A stretch of 34,960 nucleotides of DNA from Erysipelotrichaceae bacterium (GCA_022799495.1 JAAWON010000014.1:1-34960), one strand, 5' to 3'. Numbered from the stretch's first letter, positions 17,261 to 25,501 are shown. Translations and numbers: made by a program. Notes: generated by a model not told the origin, from the sequence alone.

Positions 17261-17707
17261 ATGCAAAATGCAAAACGATGTGGATGTTCTTTCCAGCAGA
17301 ATGCATCATGTTATGCAGGAGAGCGTATCCGTGTCAATGCCGGCAGTGCTTGTGGATGTGATCGTTGTTCTGTACAAGAGCGTCGCTGCCAAAACGAATG
17401 TGGGCAAAGAACGCGTTCCTGTCGTCCTTGCGCACCGCGTCCTACGCAGCCGCGCTGTGGCTGTGATTGCCGTCACGAGCAGCGTCATGACTGCGGCAAG
17501 TGTGCGCCGCGCCGTTCTTGCGGCAATGATCCTTACGGATATGCGAATTTCAATCCCTATGGCTATGATGATGGCTGTGACTGGGATTGGTATGACGATT
17601 TTGATTGCTGCGATTATCCATACTGCAATCCTTATCGTCGTCGCTGTTCTTGTGAAGCGCAAAATGATACTTGCGCGGAAAAGGAACATGATCACTGCGA
17701 GAAATAA
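17261..17707 (+). CDS. Very cysteine-rich protein of unknown function
   Basis: AAGGAGG at 17247-17253 sets the start at ATG 17261; the frame extends to 17207 without support. The 148-residue product has about 24 Cys, many in CxC or CxxC spacing (CGC, CDRC, CGCDC, CSC), plus Arg-rich middle sections. An Asp/Tyr/Trp-rich section follows from ~residue 88 (NPYGYDD, DWDWYDDFDCCDYPYC). There is no signal peptide or membrane segment. I do not recognise a family; the spacing suggests metal binding or a disulfide-linked structural protein. Codons are more GC-rich than nearby genes. Frames in the same region on both strands also stay open for 130-160 codons, but they have no ribosome site and read as hydrophobic low-complexity shadows. 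Confidence 0.7.
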   Translation: MQNAKRCGCSFQQNASCYAGERIRVNAGSACGCDRCSVQERRCQNECGQRTRSCRPCAPRPTQPRCGCDCRHEQRHDCGKCAPRRSCGNDPYGYANFNPYGYDDGCDWDWYDDFDCCDYPYCNPYRRRCSCEAQNDTCAEKEHDHCEK

Positions 17708-17913
17708 CAAAGCATTTCACTTCGTCTAAACAATTTGTACGGATATGATAATGCCTACTTCCCGGGTGTATTGTATCAGCGTAAATTGAAAGATGATCCT
17801 GCATTCAGGTTGTTTGAGCGTTTGGATACAGTCATAAATAACAAAGGGATGCTTACAATAGATCATTTATGATGGATAACGAATCAACGTATCAAACAAC
17901 GATTATGAATGAA

Positions 17914-17949
17914 AAAAAGGCTTCGTAATTTGCATTACGAAGTCCTTTT
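17914..17949. terminator. Bidirectional terminator between the Cys-rich gene and the YdcF-type gene
   Basis: CTTCGTAAT (17921-17929) pairs perfectly with ATTACGAAG (17934-17942) around a 4-base loop, with A7 on the left and TCCTTTT on the right. The rest of 17708-17920 shows no feature I can support. Confidence 0.8.
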
Positions 17950-17961
17950 CTATGAAGCTTG

Positions 17962-18738
17962 TTAATAATGAAACAAATAAGCACGCCATAATCCGAAGCA
18001 TTCTCTTGTATATTGACATATCTGCGCAAAAGCCAGATCCTTTGCCGGTTTACATGCAATCTCAAAGCCATTGTATTCAGCGAGATAAGCAGCGCGTTTC
18101 ATATGAAAGCGATTGGTTACTAATGAAATCCGGCGCGAGGATATGTCGTGCTGTTGTAAGACTTCCAGCGAATAGGCAAAGTTTTGCGAAGTGTTGCGAG
18201 AGCGATCCTCCATGAGTATTTGATCTGCCGGAACATTATGTTCTACGAGCCATTGCTTCATCGCCGCTGCTTCACTGATTGTTTCATCCTCCCCTTGTCC
18301 TCCGGAAACTAAGATCATGGAATCAGGATGTTTTAAATATTCTTCATAAGCACGCTCTAAACGGTAGGATAGGCTTAAGGATATTTGATCTCCATCTATC
18401 AGTCCGGCGCCCAATACCATAATCGTATCGCCAAATGCTTCACTTTCATGATAACCACTGTAAATGATCATACTTTCCGTGAGGATAAAACCGCTGAATG
18501 AGGCGATGAGGAGCACTGTGCCAAGTCGTAGATACAAAAGAGGAACATGGGTGTGTAAAACAATGCCTTTCCAATGTACGAACAAGACGAAAAACAACAG
18601 GAGACATCCACCATACAGAAATAAATTCAAAAAGGTCAGTGTACCATAAAGCATGGTTAGAAAAAGCCAATATAAGATGGAAGCCAGTGCCAAAATAAGG
18701 AGAATGATATGCGAGATTGCCCACTTGTGTTTCATCAT
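17962..18738 (-). CDS. YdcF/SanA-type (DUF218) membrane protein
   Basis: The start is ATG 18738, positioned by AAGGAG at 18744-18749 and overlapping the helicase stop as ATGA, so it is coupled to the upstream gene. The 258-residue product has about four N-terminal transmembrane segments (residues ~10-105) followed by a DUF218 domain: VLGAGL, LSYRLERA, VSGGQGEDE, SEAAAMKQWL, RSRNTSQN and VTNRFHMKRA. The DUF218 fold is linked to envelope processes (SanA, ElyC) and to a Rossmann-like site, but its reaction is unsettled. The domain faces outside by topology prediction. A terminator follows. Confidence 0.85.
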   Translation of the reverse strand: MMKHKWAISHIILLILALASILYWLFLTMLYGTLTFLNLFLYGGCLLLFFVLFVHWKGIVLHTHVPLLYLRLGTVLLIASFSGFILTESMIIYSGYHESEAFGDTIMVLGAGLIDGDQISLSLSYRLERAYEEYLKHPDSMILVSGGQGEDETISEAAAMKQWLVEHNVPADQILMEDRSRNTSQNFAYSLEVLQQHDISSRRISLVTNRFHMKRAAYLAEYNGFEIACKPAKDLAFAQICQYTRECFGLWRAYLFHY

Positions 18739-21071
18739 AAATACTCCTTCCAAAATTGATGCAGTGTTTCTTTGAGTTGAACTTCATTGTCAATGCATTC
18801 ATAATGACGCATATGTAAGGGAAATAAAGGACGATACTGTGCGCTGAGATAACGATCATCCATAAACAGAATGAATCCATAATCGCTGCGATCGCGAATT
18901 AAGCGCCCGGCAGCCTGTAACACCTTGTTCATGCCGGGATACTGATATGCATATGCATATCCTTTGCCATAGGCTTGTTCAAAATAATCTCTTAACAGAT
19001 CGCTTTCCGCATTGATCTGCGGCAAGCCAACTCCTACAATCATAACACCGATCAAAGCCTCCCCTTTGAAATCTATGCCTTCCGCAAACATTCCGCCCAA
19101 TACACAGAAACAAACCATGCTTTCTGCTTGTGCTTGAAACAGATCAAGAAAGGCTTGTTTTTGTGTTTCATCCATATCGGCATCCTGTATTTCTAAATGC
19201 GTATCGGGATAGTGTTGTTTAAAACATTCCGCCGTTTGCTTCAAATAGGCATAACTGGGAAAAAACACAATATAGTTACCGATTTTTTCATGGATCGCTG
19301 TATCAATGGTGCGGATGATCGGTTCAATGCTGGCGAAACGGTGCTGATAGCGGGTATCAATACCACGATGAATGAGCAGTTTACAGCGCTTAGGGTCAAA
19401 AGGTGAGGGAAGTGCCAGTTTCTTGCGGCATTCTCCTTCTAAAAGCAGATCAGTAAAATAGCGAATTGGAGAAAGTGTGGCAGAGAAATATACTGCGGCT
19501 TTGCCCATCTGAATCATTTTTGTGAGAGAACGAGCAGGATTCAAACAGAACTGCTTGATTGTGACATCTTTTCCCTCCTGCTTGACCCATGTGATAAAAT
19601 GCTCATCGTATAATTCCGCAATGCGCTCATAACCCAGCAGTTCAAAAAACAGTGTGGTGATTTCATCGTTGTTTTCATGTTCCTGTTGTAAGTAGCGATC
19701 CAATTCCTTGTGTAACTGAGCGATGATTTGAAGTAAATCATTGTTTGGTTCATGATAAGCCATAAAACCACGTTCATCACATGCGGCACCGGCTTGTTTT
19801 AAGGCAGTTGATAATTTGCGGGTGAGTCGGCGACATACTTTACTGTCAGGATCAAGCAAACGATATAATTCTTGAATACGGGAACGCTTTAACTGTGCAG
19901 AATACATAGTACGTGCACGATCTACCATGTTATGGGCTTCATCAATTAATAGAATATGATCACTTGGTTCGCTGAAAAAGCGTTTGAGATAGACCCGTGG
20001 ATCAAAGACATAATTATAATCGCAGATGATGACATCTGCGGATAAAGCGCTATCCAAAGACAATTCAAAAGGGCATAGTTGATGGGTTTTGCCATATTCC
20101 TGAAACAAGGGCTGATCCATGAAATCGTGTTCTTCTAAAAGAGCCATAAGCGCCGGTCGTAATCGGTCATAGTAACCTTTGGCATACGGACAGACATCCG
20201 GATCACAGTTTTTTTCATCCATCAGGCACATTTTTTCTTTCGCTGTTAGCGCAACGACTTTACAGTGCAGGCCTTGATCTAACATCTGTTTCATCGTATG
20301 TTTGGCTACATTTGCGGTGATTGTCTTGGCGCTCAAATAGAAGATCCGCTCTAATTTGCCCTCACCCAGAGCTTTTAAAGCGGGAAATAATACCGAAATG
20401 GTCTTACCGATCCCCGTTGGTGCCTGCGCAAACATCACATCTTCATCCAGTATGGTTTTATAAACCGCAATGGCCATTTCTCGCTGCCCGCTTCGATAGG
20501 ATGAAAAGGGAAAGGCAAGTGCACGCAAACTTGCATCACGCAACGTCTGAAAATTATGGGAACGCATCGCCCATTGATAGTATTGTTCCAACATCCCCAA
20601 ATAGAAATCACGCAATTCCACAAAGGTTTTATGACGGCGAAACTGCTTGATTTCATCTGTGTCAATTTGATAATAGGTTAATTGGATGATCATATCCATT
20701 TGTTCATGCTGATTGGCATATAGATAAGCATAGCCATAGGCTTGTGCCCAATGGGTGAAATTCATATCTTCATGGATCGCTGTAAAATCTATGGCAGTGG
20801 TCTTGATTTCATCCACCACTACGCTGTTTTCCTCTTGGATGATGCCATCCGCCCGACCATCAATCACAAAGCGAATTTCTTGATAATCGGTTGTTTCCTT
20901 GAGAAATACTTCACTTTGATAGGCATCGCCACCACGTTTTTGTAAGAGGCGATGGATGCGTGAACCCAAGTTTGCGCGTTCACTGCTTAAAAAGGCAGAG
21001 GTGAGGTCTCCGTGCTGGTAGAGAAATTCTGCGAGTGCTTTAACGGATAGTTTGACTTGAAACAAATGCAT
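18735..21071 (-). CDS. XPD/DinG-like iron-sulfur DNA helicase with N-terminal PD-(D/E)XK nuclease-like domain
   Basis: The chosen start, ATG 21071, follows GAGAGGTGG closely; a TTG two codons later is an alternative, and the longer frame to 21197 has no ribosome site. The 778-residue protein begins with a Cas4/AddB-like nuclease core (residues ~70-118): DGRADG, DEIKTT (D-ExK) and the QAYGYAY helix. A superfamily 2 helicase follows: Walker A APTGIGKT (~217-224), four cysteines of the iron-sulfur domain (Cys282, 289, 294, 333), DEAHNM, motif III-like YFSATLSP, and C-terminal motifs GGMFAEGIDF and QAAGRLIRD. It is a repair-type 5'-3' helicase by family. It forms a two-gene operon with the YdcF-type gene, which is probably a chance pairing. 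Confidence 0.88.
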   Translation of the reverse strand: MHLFQVKLSVKALAEFLYQHGDLTSAFLSSERANLGSRIHRLLQKRGGDAYQSEVFLKETTDYQEIRFVIDGRADGIIQEENSVVVDEIKTTAIDFTAIHEDMNFTHWAQAYGYAYLYANQHEQMDMIIQLTYYQIDTDEIKQFRRHKTFVELRDFYLGMLEQYYQWAMRSHNFQTLRDASLRALAFPFSSYRSGQREMAIAVYKTILDEDVMFAQAPTGIGKTISVLFPALKALGEGKLERIFYLSAKTITANVAKHTMKQMLDQGLHCKVVALTAKEKMCLMDEKNCDPDVCPYAKGYYDRLRPALMALLEEHDFMDQPLFQEYGKTHQLCPFELSLDSALSADVIICDYNYVFDPRVYLKRFFSEPSDHILLIDEAHNMVDRARTMYSAQLKRSRIQELYRLLDPDSKVCRRLTRKLSTALKQAGAACDERGFMAYHEPNNDLLQIIAQLHKELDRYLQQEHENNDEITTLFFELLGYERIAELYDEHFITWVKQEGKDVTIKQFCLNPARSLTKMIQMGKAAVYFSATLSPIRYFTDLLLEGECRKKLALPSPFDPKRCKLLIHRGIDTRYQHRFASIEPIIRTIDTAIHEKIGNYIVFFPSYAYLKQTAECFKQHYPDTHLEIQDADMDETQKQAFLDLFQAQAESMVCFCVLGGMFAEGIDFKGEALIGVMIVGVGLPQINAESDLLRDYFEQAYGKGYAYAYQYPGMNKVLQAAGRLIRDRSDYGFILFMDDRYLSAQYRPLFPLHMRHYECIDNEVQLKETLHQFWKEYL

Positions 21072-21191
21072 CCACCTCTCAATATGGGTATAGTGTATCA
21101 TAAGCAAGCGGCTTTTTGTATGATTTTCTTTGAAATGGAATACGAAACAAGGCTTGATAAAGCGAGGTGAGGTAGAAGTAGGCTGATAAAC

Positions 21192-21220
21192 TGGCAAAGT
21201 GATGCAGGTTGGTGTATAAT
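21192..21220 (+). promoter_or_regulatory. Possible promoter of the pseudouridine synthase gene
   Basis: TATAAT at 21215-21220 lies 17 bases after a weak -35-like TGGCAA (21192-21197). It faces away from the helicase gene. Confidence 0.45.
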
Positions 21221-21277
21221 TCTTTTCGGTGTATTCATAAATGATAATTCATAGGTGAGCAAAAAGAGGTGGAGTAG

Positions 21278-22252
21278 GTGCGTGAATTGATGATTTCAGA
21301 GAATGACAGCGGACAACGGGTAGATCGTTTCCTTACCAAAGCATTGCCTCTGTTGCCGAAAAGTCTGTTGTATAAGTATATCCGCAATAAAAAAATCAAA
21401 GTCAATGGGCATCGCTGTGAAATCGCTCAGCGCTTACAAAATGGTGATCGCATACAGTGTTATATTAAGGAAGAATTTTTTGCACAGGGCCGTAAGGATA
21501 CGACTTTTTTACAGATACATGCAGCGCTGCAAACGCTATATGAGGATGCACAAATCTTGATCGCCTTTAAACCTGCGGGGATATTGAGCCAAAAGGATCA
21601 AAGCGGTATTCAGGACAATATGAATGATCGCCTGTTGCATCATCTGTATGATCAGCATGAATATGATCCGCTTCAGGAACAAAGTTTTGTTCCTGCCTTT
21701 GCTCATCGCTTGGATCGCAATACGGAAGGGTTAATGATTGCCGGTAAAAGCGCACAGGCATTACGTTCCTTGTATACACTATTTCAAACACATGCCTTGG
21801 ATAAGCGCTATCTTGCCTTAGTACAGGGGCATATGGATCAAACACAAGGGGATATCCGACTATATTATCAAAAGGATCATCAACGAAACCATACGCATTT
21901 ATATGAAGCATATGCAGAGGGCAGAACACTGGTACATAGTGCCTATCAGGTAAAAGAACGCTTTGTTCATTGTGATTTGGTTGAGGTGATCTTACACACC
22001 GGAAAAAGTCATCAAATCCGCGCCAGTCTTGCATATCTAGGCCATCCACTGCTTGGGGATCGCAAGTATCAGGGAATAGATTCATGGCAAAAGCCTCATC
22101 AAGCCTTATGCGCCTATCAGTTACAGTTCCCACAAGGGGATTTGGGTTGTTTACAGCATTTAGCAGGTAAGTGTTTTACATTGACGCAAGGAGAGGTACT
22201 GGCTTATATCGAGAAATTGCAAATGCAGGAAAGACAGGACAAGGGCATCTAA
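21278..22252 (+). CDS. RluA-family rRNA/tRNA pseudouridine synthase
   Basis: The 324-residue protein isomerises uridine to pseudouridine in structured RNA. It has an N-terminal S4 RNA-binding domain (VDRFLTK, LLYKYIRNKKIKVNG) and a catalytic domain with FKPAG, the active-site Asp in HRLDRNTEGLMI, and the late motif GKSHQIRASLAYLGHPLLGD. The target (23S rRNA RluC/RluD-type or other) cannot be set from sequence alone. The start is GTG 21278 after GAGGTGGAG; an ATG at 21290 is possible but further from the ribosome site. It is monocistronic. Confidence 0.9.
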   Translation: MRELMISENDSGQRVDRFLTKALPLLPKSLLYKYIRNKKIKVNGHRCEIAQRLQNGDRIQCYIKEEFFAQGRKDTTFLQIHAALQTLYEDAQILIAFKPAGILSQKDQSGIQDNMNDRLLHHLYDQHEYDPLQEQSFVPAFAHRLDRNTEGLMIAGKSAQALRSLYTLFQTHALDKRYLALVQGHMDQTQGDIRLYYQKDHQRNHTHLYEAYAEGRTLVHSAYQVKERFVHCDLVEVILHTGKSHQIRASLAYLGHPLLGDRKYQGIDSWQKPHQALCAYQLQFPQGDLGCLQHLAGKCFTLTQGEVLAYIEKLQMQERQDKGI

Positions 22253-22272
22253 GATGTATGAACCTGTTTTTT
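22234..22272 (+). terminator. Probable terminator after the pseudouridine synthase gene
   Basis: ACAGG (22234-22238) pairs with CCTGT (22263-22267), with an inner CATCT/GATG pairing, followed by T6-7. It overlaps the last codons of the gene. Confidence 0.45.
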
Positions 22273-22386
22273 TGATATATGTATTTTGGCTTAGTTGCAG
22301 TGTGTTTTTCTTTAAGCAAGTTCCGTATAATCCTTTTCGTGAAATGATTGTATATGATTATATTCGGCATGTTTATTTTATCTTTT

Positions 22387-22416
22387 ATAGATCTTCTTTC
22401 TACTTTTAAGATCTAT
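22387..22416. repeat. Perfect 9-base inverted repeat upstream of feo
   Basis: ATAGATCTT (22387-22395) and AAGATCTAT (22408-22416) flank a 12-base loop in very AT-rich sequence. No T run follows on either strand, so a terminator is unlikely. Confidence 0.5.
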
Positions 22417-22464
22417 ATCACTATGAAATAATCTTATATAAAAAGGAAAGAGATGGAAAAAAGG

Positions 22465-22493
22465 TTGACACTTTAGTTAGCATATGCTAATAT
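22465..22493 (+). promoter_or_regulatory. feo operon promoter
   Basis: A consensus TTGACA at 22465-22470 is followed after 17 bases by TAATAT (22488-22493). The -10 is overlapped by the first palindromic site at 22477-22490, so a repressor bound there would block RNA polymerase. Confidence 0.75.
22477..22490. promoter_or_regulatory. Metalloregulator operator 1 of feo
   Basis: TTAGCATATGCTAA is a perfect 14-base palindrome between -35 and -10. Form and context resemble DtxR/MntR/IdeR-type iron or manganese repressor sites more than a Fur box; regulator identity is inferred. Confidence 0.7.
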
Positions 22494-22503
22494 AAGTGCA
22501 TGA

Positions 22504-22517
22504 TTAGCCTATGCTAA
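22504..22517. promoter_or_regulatory. Metalloregulator operator 2 of feo
   Basis: TTAGCCTATGCTAA has the same TTAGC-N4-GCTAA arms as operator 1 and lies in the transcribed leader, 17 bases before the first feoA start. Confidence 0.65.
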
Positions 22518-22534
22518 CTAAAGGAGATGAGAAA

Positions 22535-22753
22535 ATGACATTAACAATGGCCCCACAGGGAAAGCATTTGATTGTTCAGCGTATCAGCGGAAAAGATGAA
22601 TTTCGCTCGCGATTGGCAGCCCTTGGATTTGTGGTAGGCGCAGATTGCTTAGTGGTGAGTGAACGGGGAAAGCACTTAATTACAGTGATTCAGAATACAC
22701 GAATCGCCATGGAAAAGTGTTTAGGAAATCGGATTCAGGTAGTACTAAAATAG
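22535..22753 (+). CDS. feoA: FeoA domain protein, first copy
   Basis: The start is ATG 22535, 7 bases after AAAGGAG; an upstream in-frame ATG at 22511 lies within operator 2 and is not supported. The 72-residue product is a single SH3-like FeoA domain (KDEFRSRLAALGFVVGADC, then NTRIAMEKCLGNRIQV). FeoA assists FeoB in ferrous iron uptake at the cytoplasmic face. It is the first gene of the operon and lies 17 bases upstream of a second FeoA. Confidence 0.85.
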   Translation: MTLTMAPQGKHLIVQRISGKDEFRSRLAALGFVVGADCLVVSERGKHLITVIQNTRIAMEKCLGNRIQVVLK

Positions 22754-22770
22754 GAGGAGGTGTTGTAAAG

Positions 22771-22989
22771 ATGAAATTGGATGATGTAAAGACAGGCGAA
22801 CAGGTAGTAATACAGCGTTTGGTATGTGAAGGCTCTATGAAAAAGAAATTGCTGGATATGGGGCTTATTCCACATACCAAGGTGTTAGTGCGCAAGGTAG
22901 CACCATTTGGTGATCCGATGGAATTATCATTGCGTGGTTATGCGTTGTCTATCCGTAAAGCGGAGGCAGCATATATTGAGGTTGCATAA
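22771..22989 (+). CDS. feoA: FeoA domain protein, second copy
   Basis: The start is ATG 22771 behind AGGAGGAGG (22752-22760). The 72-residue protein is another FeoA domain, with the classical MKKKLLDMGLIPHTKV and GDPMELSLRGYALSIRKAEA segments. It is closer to canonical FeoA than the first copy and is only distantly similar to it. Two FeoA proteins before one FeoB occur in several Gram-positive feo operons and may act as a pair on FeoB. Confidence 0.92.
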   Translation: MKLDDVKTGEQVVIQRLVCEGSMKKKLLDMGLIPHTKVLVRKVAPFGDPMELSLRGYALSIRKAEAAYIEVA

Positions 22990-23007
22990 TTTTTTTTGAT
23001 CTATAAG

Positions 23008-23021
23008 TTAGCGCATGCTAA
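23008..23021. promoter_or_regulatory. Metalloregulator-like site 3, before feoB
   Basis: TTAGCGCATGCTAA keeps the TTAGC-N4-GCTAA arms and lies 15 bases before the feoB start, after a T8 run at 22990-22998. It may be an internal operator or control feoB separately. Confidence 0.6.
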
Positions 23022-23036
23022 TAAAAGGAGGAACAT

Positions 23037-25169
23037 ATGTATAAAATTGCATTGGCAGGTAATCCTAACTGCGGAAAAACAACATTGTTTAATGCATTAA
23101 CCGGAAGCCATCAGCGGATTGGCAACTGGCCCGGTGTAACAGTTGAAAAAAAAGAAGGAAGATGGAAGGATCAAACTGATATCGCAGTAATTGATTTGCC
23201 GGGTATTTATTCTTTATCTTCCTATTCGCTGGATGAACGAATCGCACGTGACTATTTGCTTGATGAGCAACCGGATCTCATTGTGAATGTAGTGGATGGG
23301 ATGAATTTGGAGCGTAATTTGTATCTAACCACGCAATTGCAGGAAAGTGGTATTCCAATCATCATCGCGTTGAACATGATCGATTTAGTGCAGGCAAAGA
23401 AGGAGCACATTGATGTGGATCGACTATCGCAAAAACTACATTGCCCGATTGTTGCGATATCTGCCTTAAAAAATGAAGGCTTAGAAGAATTACTGCGACA
23501 GGTAAGAATGCAGGTTGCTCAGCAGAAACATAAATTGTATTCTTTGTATCAAGGTGCAGTCAAAACGACTTTGGATCAAATCATGACATGCCTCGAAGCG
23601 CAGTGTGCGCCTGCACAACGGCTGTGGTTTGCGGTTCAGTATTTGGAGCAAGGCGGTGAAATTATCGAGGGAATGCAACTCAGTGAGGATACTAAGATAC
23701 AGTTATCCGCTATGCGCAATCAGTTGACAGAATCCTTGGAGGATGATGGTGAAAGCATCATCGCCACAGAACGTTATCGTTTTATTGCGGGTGTGCTGGC
23801 AGATACGTATCATAAGACAAACGATGGCTTGAGTATATCAGATCGCATTGATCTGATTGTTACCAATCGTTGGCTTGCTTTGCCTATCTTTGCGCTTATT
23901 ATGATTGCTATATATGCGCTGGCAGTCACGGGCATTGGCGGTATGGCAACAGATTGGGTGAATGACGTTTTGTTTGGTGAAGTGATACTCCCCGCCACTG
24001 AACATTTTCTATATTCTGTTCAATGTGCGCAATGGCTATCTTCCTTGATTTTAAATGGTGTGGTTGCGGGTGTTGGCGCAGTGTTAGGATTTGTCCCGCA
24101 GATGCTGGTTCTTTTCTTCTTCCTTGCATTATTAGAGGATGTAGGTTACATGGCAAGGATAGCCTTTCTGTTGGATCGTTTATTTCGTAAGTTCAATCTA
24201 TCCGGTAAGGCATTTATTCCAATGTTGATCGCAACAGGTTGTGGAGTGCCCGGGATTATGGCAAGTCGCACGATTGAACAAGAAACAGAGCGCCGTATGA
24301 CGATTATAACGACGACCTTTATCCCATGTAGTGCCAAATTGCCTATCATTGCATTGATTGCGGGAGCATTGTTTGATGGCGCATGGTGGGTGGCGCCTTG
24401 TTCATACTTTATCGGTATGGCGGCGATTATTTTATCAGGAATTCTCTTGAAGAAAACAAGATGGTTTGCGAGCGATACGACACCTTTTGTCATGGAACTA
24501 CCACCTTATCATATGCCGAAGGCAAGTAATATTTTACTTAGTATGTGGGAGCGAGGTTATAGTTTCATTAAAAAAGCAGGTACCATTATTTTGTTATCGA
24601 GCATCGTAATTTGGTTTTTATCAAGTTTTGGCATTGAAAACGGTGCTTTGGTCATGTTGGAAGCATCTGAATTGAACAAAAGTTTTCTGGCATTTTTAGG
24701 CACACTTCTTTCATTGTTGTTTGTACCGCTTGGCTGGGGCTCTTGGGAGGCATCGGTAGCTGCTGTTTCAGGATTGATCGCAAAGGAAAATGTTGTATCT
24801 ACGCTTGCTATACTTTTTGGGGTCGGGGAAGTGGCGGAAGATGGTATCGAAATTTGGGGCAGTTTTGCGGCCCATTTTACTGGGGCAGCAGGTCTTTCCT
24901 TTCTAGTATTCAATCTGCTTTGCGCCCCTTGTTTTGCGGCAATCGGTGCGATCAAGCGCGAGATGAATAACTTCAAATGGACATTGTTCGCAATCTTTTA
25001 TCAATGTGTAGTGGCTTATGTGGCTTCCTTTATGATTTATCAGTTCGCTTGTTTGATTGAAAGTGCTCAGATAACCCTTGGCAGTATCACAGCGGTATTT
25101 TTGTTCGGGATGATTTTATATTTACTCTTACGCAAAAAAAGAACAATGCTTGCGAAAAAGGAAAGATAG
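23037..25169 (+). CDS. feoB: Ferrous iron transporter FeoB
   Basis: The 710-residue membrane GTPase imports Fe(II). The N-terminal G domain shows G1 GNPNCGKTT (residues 8-16), the GNWPGVTVEKKEG switch region, G3 DLPGIYSL and G4 NMID. A helical linker (~residues 165-265) precedes a polytopic membrane domain with two Gate motifs (LVLFFFLALLEDVGYMARI, TGCGVPGIMA...PCSAKLPII) and later LLCAPCFAAIGAIKRE. Length is normal and complete. AAGGAGG stands upstream of ATG 23037. It follows two feoA genes and is followed after 1 base by the FeoB-associated peptide. Confidence 0.97.
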   Translation: MYKIALAGNPNCGKTTLFNALTGSHQRIGNWPGVTVEKKEGRWKDQTDIAVIDLPGIYSLSSYSLDERIARDYLLDEQPDLIVNVVDGMNLERNLYLTTQLQESGIPIIIALNMIDLVQAKKEHIDVDRLSQKLHCPIVAISALKNEGLEELLRQVRMQVAQQKHKLYSLYQGAVKTTLDQIMTCLEAQCAPAQRLWFAVQYLEQGGEIIEGMQLSEDTKIQLSAMRNQLTESLEDDGESIIATERYRFIAGVLADTYHKTNDGLSISDRIDLIVTNRWLALPIFALIMIAIYALAVTGIGGMATDWVNDVLFGEVILPATEHFLYSVQCAQWLSSLILNGVVAGVGAVLGFVPQMLVLFFFLALLEDVGYMARIAFLLDRLFRKFNLSGKAFIPMLIATGCGVPGIMASRTIEQETERRMTIITTTFIPCSAKLPIIALIAGALFDGAWWVAPCSYFIGMAAIILSGILLKKTRWFASDTTPFVMELPPYHMPKASNILLSMWERGYSFIKKAGTIILLSSIVIWFLSSFGIENGALVMLEASELNKSFLAFLGTLLSLLFVPLGWGSWEASVAAVSGLIAKENVVSTLAILFGVGEVAEDGIEIWGSFAAHFTGAAGLSFLVFNLLCAPCFAAIGAIKREMNNFKWTLFAIFYQCVVAYVASFMIYQFACLIESAQITLGSITAVFLFGMILYLLLRKKRTMLAKKER

Positions 25170-25170
25170 T

Positions 25171-25365
25171 ATGGCAACGCTAAGTATTCTTGTATGGTTG
25201 GTAATGGTTGTACTTTTGGCACTGCGTTCCCTGTGGAAAAGTAGAAACAAATGCGGTGGGCAATGTGGAAATTGTTCTGGATGTCATAAGCGATCATATG
25301 AATATATCAAGCATGATAAAAGCAATAGCAACGTTCAATCAATCGATTCATCAAATTTCTCCTAA
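25171..25365 (+). CDS. FeoB-associated Cys-rich membrane protein
   Basis: ATG 25171 begins one base after the feoB stop, with a weak GGAAAG ribosome site. The 64-residue peptide has one transmembrane helix (residues ~3-22), then the tight Cys cluster CGGQCGNCSGC and a polar tail. This is the layout of FeoB_associated (pfam12669-type) proteins found at the end of feo operons, thought to help pass or sense iron. The tail is a little longer than usual. Confidence 0.8.
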   Translation: MATLSILVWLVMVVLLALRSLWKSRNKCGGQCGNCSGCHKRSYEYIKHDKSNSNVQSIDSSNFS

Positions 25366-25390
25366 AAAGAACGTTATTTGCGGTTTCGTA

Positions 25391-25419
25391 TGGACATTCT
25401 GCATAAAATAGTCTATAAT
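25391..25419 (+). promoter_or_regulatory. Promoter of the small membrane protein/Lgt-like unit
   Basis: TGGACA (25391-25396) and TATAAT (25414-25419) are 17 bases apart, a strong match. Confidence 0.75.
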
Positions 25420-25434
25420 GACACTGACTGTGTC
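25420..25434. promoter_or_regulatory. Inverted repeat at the transcription start, possible operator
   Basis: GACAC (25420-25424) and GTGTC (25430-25434) form a 5-5-5 dyad directly after the -10, where a repressor would act. No regulator family is recognised. Confidence 0.4.
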
Positions 25435-25501
25435 TGATAATACGCATTTTGCGAACTATATCAGATTAAGTCTTATTCATTATTCTTAAGAGGAGGAAAA
25501 T

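Noticed and set aside
17241-17729. Other long open frames over the Cys-rich gene (plus-strand 162 codons, minus-strand 134 codons)
   Set aside because: Hydrophobic low-complexity shadows of the Cys/Arg codon-rich gene; the Cys-rich frame alone has a well-placed AAGGAGG.
22990-23007. T8 run before feoB as a terminator inside the feo operon
   Set aside because: No stable stem precedes the T run, so read-through to feoB is expected.
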